Shown: positions 6,626 through 11,868 of the stretch, in pieces
Layout of the letters: each line of letters starts with the position of its first letter
How positions within the stretch are numbered: position 1 is the first letter of the stretch
NCBI GenBank assembly: GCA_964537525.1
Contig: CAZIAB010000019.1
Coordinates: 1 to 16,259 of the forward strand
From: CAYMDJ01 sp964537525
Lineage (GTDB): Archaea; Aenigmatarchaeota; Aenigmatarchaeia; QMZP01
DNA: 16,259 bases
Direction of reading: 5' to 3'
The notes under the pieces: model-generated
What the model was told of the DNA's origin: nothing
Databases searched by the model: none
What the model saw: only the letters and a program-made list of their open reading frames with translations
Program-made: the position numbers and the translations under genes

Positions 6626-6997
6626 TCAGAAGCCCAGCACGTCTCCGTGCTCTATGCCGTTGGCCCTGCCTGCGGCCATCTCCAGGGCATACTTCGCCTT
6701 GTCCTCAGGATAATAAACCTTCCACGAACTGGGCCTCCAACCCAACGGCTTTATGTTCCTGTGTATCCTTATGACCCTCCACTCCTCATCGAGGAATATC
6801 AGGTCAATCGGGAACCTCATCCCGAACATCCATATCCCGTTGTTCTCAGAGGGGTTCTCGAAAACGAGCAGCATGGCATCGTTGCCGTTCAGGTCCTTCC
6901 TGAACATCAGGCCCCTGGCCTTCTGGAGCATGCCGCCTGCGACAATAACGTTCTCCACCACAGTCTTTCCCTTGGTCTTGTTGTATATCAAATTCAC
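6626..6997 (-). CDS. DUF192 (COG1430) family protein
   Basis: A 123-residue protein of the DUF192 family, whose molecular function is not established. Family hallmarks are visible in order: ARGLMFRK, MLLVFENP, the conserved IWMFGMRFPIDLIFLD block at the centre, and the C-terminal ALEMAAGRANGIEHGD-x-L. Many bacterial members carry a signal peptide; this one does not, so it is probably cytoplasmic. The start is not ATG: GTG 6997 begins the reading frame 12 bases after the hel308 stop, and TTG 6991, with GGTG at the usual distance, is an alternative. It lies directly downstream of hel308 with no visible promoter and is probably its operon partner. The stop codon is one base from a run of 11 C that separates it from the convergent cassette. 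Confidence 0.88.
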   Translation of the reverse strand: MNLIYNKTKGKTVVENVIVAGGMLQKARGLMFRKDLNGNDAMLLVFENPSENNGIWMFGMRFPIDLIFLDEEWRVIRIHRNIKPLGWRPSSWKVYYPEDKAKYALEMAAGRANGIEHGDVLGF

Positions 6998-7009
6998 ACC
7001 AACATAATC

Positions 7010-9160
7010 CTATAATTGTTCCTTGACCTCCCTTGCGGTCTTTGGTCCCACTATCCTGGAGAGCGTCTCCTCAGGCACCTTCCTCAGTGAGTCCAGGGTT
7101 CTGAGATTGGATGAGAAGAGCCTCCTTGCCCTTACCCTCCCTATACCTCTGAGCTTGATGAGCGGGAGCAGCTCCTCCCTGACGCCGTGCTTAACTCTTA
7201 GGCGCACCCTTCTTATATCCTTTAGTATTGACCTGCACCCCGTGAGAAGGGCAAGCTCTTGCATCGAGTAAAGCAGCCAGTCAGCGTTGTTCAGCCTGGT
7301 ATGGAGCTCCCCCGGGGTCACACCGAAGGTTTCCAGCATCTCGTCCTCGCCGCTCTCGTTCATCCACTCCCTGAACATCATCGCCGTCTTCACTGACCTT
7401 ATGTAATCCTCGTACTCGATGTCCCAGGGGTTCGGAGGCTTCTGTATCATCTCCTTCTCATCCTTCACAAGAATCTCATTTATCAGACTCTCGTCACCCT
7501 TCCTTATCCCCAGCGGCGGGTACATCTCCATCGTGTTTGACATCAGGTGCAGATAGCCTAAATCGCCTCCCCTCACCTTATCTGCAATCTCCATGTTCCT
7601 TATGAAATGGTTCGCGGTTATGGGGTCTATGTAGAGCTCCGATACCCTCTTCCCTATCCTCGTCGCTTTCAGCTTCAGGTCCTCCATCATGCTCGCCCCT
7701 GTCCGGAACGGCCCCTCATCCGCTGGCCTATCAGTCTCCACGAACCCGAACTCCTCCAGTATGGCAACCACCTTCAGGAGCATCACGTTGAGGCTCTCCA
7801 TGTCACCGTACTGGTGCGCATAGAACGTCTTTCCAAAGAAGGACTTCAGTGACGACATGTCCGGTGTCACGCCGGACGATATCAGGGACAGCGCGTGCAT
7901 CCTCAGGACCGGCTCAACCCCGAGCTTCGAGAATATCCTCTCGGATTCCCCCTTCACGTAGTTCTCCCATGCATACTCCGCGTCCCTCCTGCTCTTTGCC
8001 ATTATTATCGCCTGCCCGTCGCTGTCATACTTCGGCCTCCCTGCCCTTCCTGCCATCTGCTGCACGTCCAGTGTCGGAAGCCAGTCAGAGCCAAACCCCC
8101 TGGAAAACCTCCTGGTGTCCCTGATTATAACCCTCCACGCGGGGAGGTTGACACCCCACGCAAGGGTAGGGGTCGCCCCTATGAGCTTTACCAGGCCCTC
8201 CCTGTAGGCATCCTCTATCAGGCTCCTCTGCTTCGGCGCGAGCCCCGCGTGGTGGAACGCAACGCCGTCCCTCACCATCCCCGAGAGCCTCCTGCACTGC
8301 GCAGTGGGATGACCGACGGCACCCAGGACCTTCCCGGACAATTCAACAAGCCCCTTCTTCTCGTTTGGTGCCAGTTTCGGATAGACGAGCTTCCCCATCT
8401 TCTCTGCGACCGACTCCGCGTTCCTCCTGGTGGATACGAAAACCAGCGCCTGCTTTCCCTTTTTGACCGAGTCAACAACGAGCTCACCCAGGCTCTCCTC
8501 ATCGGGATTCAGCTTCAGCAAGCCTTTCGGATGGAACGACACCTTGTTCTCGAAGCACACCCCAGTCAGGAGCTTCACCGGCCTGTAATCCGATTTCACA
8601 GGCTTCGCATCGAGCCATTCTGCCATCTCCTCGTAATTGGATATGGTGGCTGATAAACCAAGAACCCTGGGGCTGGATATCTCCCTCAGTCTGGTCAGGA
8701 CGACCTCCAGCGTAGGTCCGCGGTCCGGGCTGTCCAGGAGGTGAATCTCATCCACCACGACCAGTCCTATCTGGGATGCCCAGTCAATCCCGTGCCTGAG
8801 GAGGGAATCGAGCTTCTCGCTCGTGATTATGATAATATCCATCCTTGACAGCCATGGGTCAGATGAATCCATGTCCCCTATCGACAATCCAATCCTCAGG
8901 CCGAGCGGCTCGTACCTCTCCCTGAATTCCGCATACTTCTCGGATGCCAGCGCCTTGAGGGGAACTATATAAACCGCTTTCCTGTTCTTCCTGACGGTTT
9001 CCAGAATGGCAATCTCCGCCACCAGCGTCTTCCCCGAGGCAGTAGGGGCGGCAATTACCATGTTGTCTGTCCCGAGCAGTCCCGCGTCAAGCGCTTCCTT
9101 CTGGACAGGATTCAGCTCGCTGAACCCCGATTTCTCCAGCACCTTCTCCACAGAATCCAT
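7010..9160 (-). CDS. hel308: Hel308-family ATP-dependent DNA helicase
   Basis: A 716-residue superfamily 2 helicase of the archaeal Hel308 (Hjm) family, which unwinds lagging-strand and forked DNA and helps remodel stalled replication forks. Motifs in order: NPVQ at 17-20, Walker A AAPTASGKT at 37-45, DEIH at 137-140, SATI at 170-173, the GATPTLAWGVNLPA block at 328-341, QMAGRAGRP at 368-376, and a C-terminal helix-hairpin-helix (LRGIGRVRARRLF, about 670-682), where the Arg-rich part matches the regulatory region of Hel308. Length is normal. The frame extends upstream to 9268 into the glycosyltransferase gene, but ATG 9160 gives the usual family N-terminus and is about 26 bases from the TATA-like ATATATAA at 9183-9190. 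DUF192 follows by 12 bases. Confidence 0.95.
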   Translation of the reverse strand: MDSVEKVLEKSGFSELNPVQKEALDAGLLGTDNMVIAAPTASGKTLVAEIAILETVRKNRKAVYIVPLKALASEKYAEFRERYEPLGLRIGLSIGDMDSSDPWLSRMDIIIITSEKLDSLLRHGIDWASQIGLVVVDEIHLLDSPDRGPTLEVVLTRLREISSPRVLGLSATISNYEEMAEWLDAKPVKSDYRPVKLLTGVCFENKVSFHPKGLLKLNPDEESLGELVVDSVKKGKQALVFVSTRRNAESVAEKMGKLVYPKLAPNEKKGLVELSGKVLGAVGHPTAQCRRLSGMVRDGVAFHHAGLAPKQRSLIEDAYREGLVKLIGATPTLAWGVNLPAWRVIIRDTRRFSRGFGSDWLPTLDVQQMAGRAGRPKYDSDGQAIIMAKSRRDAEYAWENYVKGESERIFSKLGVEPVLRMHALSLISSGVTPDMSSLKSFFGKTFYAHQYGDMESLNVMLLKVVAILEEFGFVETDRPADEGPFRTGASMMEDLKLKATRIGKRVSELYIDPITANHFIRNMEIADKVRGGDLGYLHLMSNTMEMYPPLGIRKGDESLINEILVKDEKEMIQKPPNPWDIEYEDYIRSVKTAMMFREWMNESGEDEMLETFGVTPGELHTRLNNADWLLYSMQELALLTGCRSILKDIRRVRLRVKHGVREELLPLIKLRGIGRVRARRLFSSNLRTLDSLRKVPEETLSRIVGPKTAREVKEQL

Positions 9161-9182
9161 ACAAATAGAATGTACCCAAACG

Positions 9183-9190
9183 TTATATAT
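9183..9190 (-). promoter_or_regulatory. TATA-like box for hel308
   Basis: Read on the minus strand, GATATATAAC lies about 26 bases upstream of ATG 9160, in the 35-base spacer after the glycosyltransferase stop at 9196. There is no Shine-Dalgarno sequence before the ATG. This supports the shorter start and a separate, leaderless hel308 message. Confidence 0.6.
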
Positions 9191-9195
9191 CTGCC

Positions 9196-10527
9196 TCAGA
9201 TGACCAGATTCTGCAGGAACCTTGCCCTCTTCTCGTTGAAGACGTTCACCTGGCCCCTTATCATGCATTCAGCGTCTCCGGTGTCCATGAACCTGGTCTG
9301 CCTCACGAACGAGGAGAACCTGGCCATCCAGACCGCCATCAGGACGTCAATGGCGTCGTCCCTCCTGGCAGGGTCCCTGTATTTCCTGAACGCGTCAAAG
9401 ACCGCGCTCGCCCAGGTATCGACCGATATTATCTGCCCCTTCTTCCCGTATATGGATTCCCTCAGCCTCTCCTTGGTCTTCTCAGAGAAGATGTCCGAGC
9501 GCATGACCTTCCCGCCTGTCCCGTCCAGCCTCCCCCTGTAATACCTGAACAAATCGCTTATGGAGCTTATCCAGACACCTGCCGGTATCCTGTTCCCCTC
9601 TGAGCCGGCGATGACCCTGTTTATCTCGTTCTTCGTTTCCTCGGAGAGTACGTCAGAGAACATCAGCTTCCTGAAATCCCTGTAGAACATGCCGAAGATG
9701 GCCTTCCTGTCTACAGGCGAGCCCGTGACAGAACCTTTCCTGAGATGGCCGAACCTGCTAACGCTCCTCACTCCATTTATCCTGCTTATCCTTTCCATGT
9801 TGTAATCGGTCAGCTCAAAGAGCGTGTTGACCACCTGCCTGAACATCGGGACGAGCGACTTGTCGAACTCCTTATAGTCCTCTGTGCTCGCGTGGCTCTT
9901 GACCCCGAGTATAGTCTCGGAAACCTTCATCCTTTCCGCGAGCGCCGTGGTGGTTATGAATATGTCAATCCCGAAGCCCTGCGGAAACTTCGGATGCCCC
10001 ATCAGCTTCTTCACGAGGTTCATGGACAGGCCGAAGTCCCCGCCTATCGGCTGCCTGATGTCAGTCCCGTACATCGACGCGACGAAGGGGTATATCAGGT
10101 GGTTGGTTATGACAGAATCGTACTTGTACCTCTCGTAATAGGGTACGGTGAGGTCAAACCCCTCTATAATCGGCTCCACGAGGGACCTTACCCATTCCTT
10201 GCTGATGCTCGTGAGGTCGCCGTCCACCAGGACAACTGTCCTCGCCCCTGCCTTCTCGGCTATCATGAAAACGGTCCTTATTCCGTTACCCTTCCCCGGC
10301 CCCCCGAACTGCTTCGTGAAGCAGAGGTGCTTCTTGGTGGGCGTCCTCTTCACAACGTCCCTTGTAGAGTCCTCAGAGAGGTCAGATACAACGATAAGGC
10401 CCTTCCTCTTCGGGTAGAACTCCGACAGGCCGTCATCGACCTTCCTTATGACGTTCTCTATGGTCTTTTCGCAGTTCTTCGTGCATATCCCGACCACTAT
10501 CTCCGAGGAAGGTATTCCCTTTTCCAT
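9196..10527 (-). CDS. Glycosyltransferase of the GT-A fold, resembling the GT81/glucosylglycerate-synthase group
   Basis: A sugar-nucleotide-dependent glycosyltransferase of about 443 residues. Numbered from ATG 10527, it has the N-terminal nucleotide-binding strand IVVGICTKN, the loop GPGKGNGIR near 76-84, the metal-binding DGD at 102-104 within VLVDGDLTS, and RQPIGGDFG at 158-166. That combination, with VVSDLSEDSTRDVV and the GFGIDIFITTTA stretch, recalls the glucosyl-3-phosphoglycerate/glucosylglycerate synthase group; donor and acceptor cannot be decided here. There is no transmembrane segment, so it is probably cytoplasmic. The C-terminal half (after about 270) is less conserved and helical. 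ATG 10527 follows GGGTGGGTGGC; the frame also opens at GTG 10536, nine bases earlier. A possible minus-strand TATA-like ATAAATG around 10553-10559 lies inside a palindromic repeat unit. Confidence 0.85.
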   Translation of the reverse strand: MEKGIPSSEIVVGICTKNCEKTIENVIRKVDDGLSEFYPKRKGLIVVSDLSEDSTRDVVKRTPTKKHLCFTKQFGGPGKGNGIRTVFMIAEKAGARTVVLVDGDLTSISKEWVRSLVEPIIEGFDLTVPYYERYKYDSVITNHLIYPFVASMYGTDIRQPIGGDFGLSMNLVKKLMGHPKFPQGFGIDIFITTTALAERMKVSETILGVKSHASTEDYKEFDKSLVPMFRQVVNTLFELTDYNMERISRINGVRSVSRFGHLRKGSVTGSPVDRKAIFGMFYRDFRKLMFSDVLSEETKNEINRVIAGSEGNRIPAGVWISSISDLFRYYRGRLDGTGGKVMRSDIFSEKTKERLRESIYGKKGQIISVDTWASAVFDAFRKYRDPARRDDAIDVLMAVWMARFSSFVRQTRFMDTGDAECMIRGQVNVFNEKRARFLQNLVI

Positions 10528-10541
10528 GCCACCCACCCTTT

Positions 10542-10585
10542 TTAGTTGGCCGCATTTATCCCATCGGTTTAATGCGGCATTCTAA
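10542..10585. repeat. Palindromic 45-bp element, tandem unit 1
   Basis: First of two near-identical tandem units. It holds the inverted repeat GCCGCATT ... AATGCGGC (8 bp, 14-base loop) flanked by TTAGTTG on the left and ATTCTAA on the right; the outer arms also nearly pair. It lies just upstream of the glycosyltransferase start and may supply its TATA-like sequence. Confidence 0.8.
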
Positions 10586-10586
10586 T

Positions 10587-10631
10587 TTAAGTTGGCCGCA
10601 TTTATCCCATTACTTTAATGCGGCATTCTAA
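10587..10631. repeat. Palindromic 45-bp element, tandem unit 2
   Basis: Second unit, repeating at a period of 46 bases. It differs from unit 1 mainly in the loop (CCATTACT in place of CCATCGGT) and at one base of the left edge. The outer sequence TTAAGTTGGCCGCATTTATC and the right end TTTAATGCGGCATTCTAA also occur, in reverse complement and with a different loop, at 15937-15981. Confidence 0.8.
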
Positions 10632-10706
10632 TTTATGATATGTCAGCAAAATCTTAAATCTCTGAGCCGCGCAATCCCCACTCCCCACTCCACGTGACCC
10701 CGCGCA

Positions 10707-10717
10707 TTTTTTAATAA
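10707..10717 (+). promoter_or_regulatory. TATA-like box for the DUF362 gene
   Basis: TTTTTTAATAA is centred about 24 bases upstream of ATG 10735, with no Shine-Dalgarno sequence before the ATG, which predicts a leaderless message. The rest of the 10632-10706 spacer shows no further feature I can support. Confidence 0.5.
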
Positions 10718-10734
10718 CACCTTCAATTATTATC

Positions 10735-11535
10735 ATGCCCTCAAAGGTTTTCGTCAGGGAGACCTCTGACAGGAAGGACTTCGTGAATTCCGTGCTCAGG
10801 AGGTTCGAGAGGGAGCTCAGTGGAACGGTCTTCGTCAAGCCCAACATAGTCTCCCAGGAACCCTATCCCACCACCACCCACCCGAACGTCCTTGACGCGG
10901 TCCTCAGGTTCCTGACAAAGAGGGGGGACAACGCCGTCGTGGGCGATGGCCCCGCACCCTACGGAGGGGACCATTCCGGCATATTGGAGAACCACCCGCT
11001 GAACAGGGTATGCGGGAGGTATGACGTCGAGCTTGCCGACGTGCACGAGTACGGATTCAGGAAGTTCCTCACCAGGAGCGGCTACAGGATTAGGGTCTCT
11101 GAAATACCCTTTGAGTGCGACTGCATGATATCCCTCCCTGTCCTCAAGTCCCACCAGCACACGGACATGACCGGCGCGGTCAAGAACCTCTTCGGCCTTC
11201 TCCAGGCAAGGGAGAGGATAATGATGCATGCCCACCTCAAGAACATCGACAGGGGCACCGCAGAGCTTCATTCTGCCTTCAAGGCAAACCTCACCATAAT
11301 GGACGCAGTGGAGACCCTCATAACAGCGAGCGAGGTGAAGCACGGCGGCGAAAAAAGGAAGCTTGGCTACATGCTCGCCGGCGATGACCCGCTCGCCATG
11401 GACTCGCTCGGCCTCCACCTCCTCCAGGGGGTTGACCCAACCCTCAAGGGAAAGAAGCCCCTCGACATAAAGCATCTCTTCTGGATGAAGAAGCTGAGGC
11501 TAGGGACAACGGAATACAAACGTGCAAGAATCTAA
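10735..11535 (+). CDS. DUF362 domain protein
   Basis: A 266-residue protein of the DUF362 family, whose function is unsettled. Landmarks are the N-terminal VFVKPNIVSQEPYPTTTHP block, GDGPAPYGGDHS, and the central PVLKSHQHTDMTGAVKNLFGLL followed by AHLKNIDRG, all typical of the family; LAGDDPLAMDSLGLHLL lies near the C-terminus. Many DUF362 proteins carry a ferredoxin-like 4Fe-4S segment with CxxCxxC repeats. This one does not, so it is a short, cluster-free version, and an electron-transfer role is less likely. There is no signal peptide. ATG 10735 is about 24 bases from a TATA-like box. The gene stands alone: repeats precede it, and copy 2 of the 93-bp repeat begins on the last base of its stop codon. 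Confidence 0.85.
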   Translation: MPSKVFVRETSDRKDFVNSVLRRFERELSGTVFVKPNIVSQEPYPTTTHPNVLDAVLRFLTKRGDNAVVGDGPAPYGGDHSGILENHPLNRVCGRYDVELADVHEYGFRKFLTRSGYRIRVSEIPFECDCMISLPVLKSHQHTDMTGAVKNLFGLLQARERIMMHAHLKNIDRGTAELHSAFKANLTIMDAVETLITASEVKHGGEKRKLGYMLAGDDPLAMDSLGLHLLQGVDPTLKGKKPLDIKHLFWMKKLRLGTTEYKRARI

Positions 11536-11627
11536 ACCCTTTTAATGTTAACCACGTCGCCAATTAACCACATGGCAGGTACCAGTAGCGAATATTACTT
11601 GCTGCCAAAAGCGTTTACGGAAAAGAA
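11535..11627 (+). repeat. Dispersed 93-bp repeat, copy 2
   Basis: Same orientation and length as copy 1, with about three quarters of bases identical without gaps. It begins at the last A of the DUF362 stop codon with AACCCTTTTAATGTTAACC, continues through GTCGCCAATTAACCACATGG and GGTACC ... GCGAATA, and ends GCGTTTACGGAAAAGAA. A TATA-like box for the following microprotein gene begins 11 bases after its end. Confidence 0.75.
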
Positions 11628-11637
11628 GTGAACAAGG

Positions 11638-11649
11638 TTTTTATAAAGG
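11638..11649 (+). promoter_or_regulatory. TATA-like box for the 30-residue microprotein
   Basis: TTTTTATAAAGG is a strong archaeal TATA-like element. Transcription would begin near 11668, leaving about 15 bases before ATG 11683, enough for the GGTGAT at 11674-11679. Confidence 0.55.
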
Positions 11650-11650
11650 C

Positions 11651-11664
11651 TTGGCCGCATATAT
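11651..11664. repeat. Half-unit resembling the palindromic element
   Basis: TTGGCCGCATATAT matches the left half of the palindromic element (TTGGCCGCATTTAT) at 13 of 14 bases. No right arm follows. It could be a remnant of a unit, or chance; it lies 23 bases after copy 2 of the 93-bp repeat. Confidence 0.3.
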
Positions 11665-11682
11665 GAAGAACGCGGTGATTTC

Positions 11683-11775
11683 ATGAAGGGAAGCGCGCTC
11701 AATGATTTCGTCCTGCCGGGAAGGATGGCCGGGCTCATAGGGATACTGCTGCTTCTCGCGGTGCTGCTCATGTAG
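11683..11775 (+). CDS. 30-residue predicted membrane microprotein
   Basis: A short reading frame begins at ATG 11683 and encodes MKGSALNDFVLPGRMAGLIG followed by a hydrophobic tail (ILLLLAVLLM). Residues 15-30 could form one membrane segment ending at the C-terminus, with a basic and polar N-terminal part. The case for a real gene is the signals, not homology: a strong TATA-like box at 11638-11649, and GGTGAT three bases before the ATG in the same GGTGATTT[C/G]ATG arrangement used by two other genes in this window. There is no recognised family. An in-frame alternative ATG does not exist upstream within the leader; a seven-codon frame at 11663 starts before the predicted transcript. It is followed by about 93 bases that hold only the leuS promoter. 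Confidence 0.5.
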   Translation: MKGSALNDFVLPGRMAGLIGILLLLAVLLM

Positions 11776-11836
11776 GCAGTTCACAATCTCCGCCCCTTTC
11801 TGAAGGACAGGAGAGATGCGTCGAGCTGTGGGGATG

Positions 11837-11847
11837 CTTATTAAAAC
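11837..11847 (+). promoter_or_regulatory. TATA-like box for leuS
   Basis: CTTATTAAAAC is centred about 27 bases upstream of ATG 11869, which again predicts a leaderless message. A second AT stretch at 11856-11864 is too close to the ATG to act as the TATA box. Confidence 0.55.
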
Positions 11848-11868
11848 GGACCGACAATATAAAATCAG

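Noticed and set aside
7895..8653. Plus-strand open frame of 252 codons
   Set aside because: Antisense to hel308, which has all helicase motifs; the shadow has a Pro/Arg/Leu-rich composition.
9161..9268. 36-residue N-terminal extension of Hel308
   Set aside because: It runs into the glycosyltransferase gene and over a good TATA box; the family N-terminus begins at ATG 9160.
9745..10545. Plus-strand open frame of 266 codons
   Set aside because: Antisense shadow of the glycosyltransferase gene, with an improbable Arg/Pro/His-rich composition.
10542..10631. Start of a CRISPR array
   Set aside because: Only two units, no unique spacers (the units abut), internal palindrome, and no cas genes nearby.
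10741..11475. Minus-strand open frame of 244 codons
   Set aside because: Antisense shadow of the DUF362 gene, which has the family motifs.
11663..11686. Seven-codon frame overlapping the microprotein start (possible leader peptide)
   Set aside because: Its ATG lies before the predicted transcription start near 11668, and there is no ribosome binding site.
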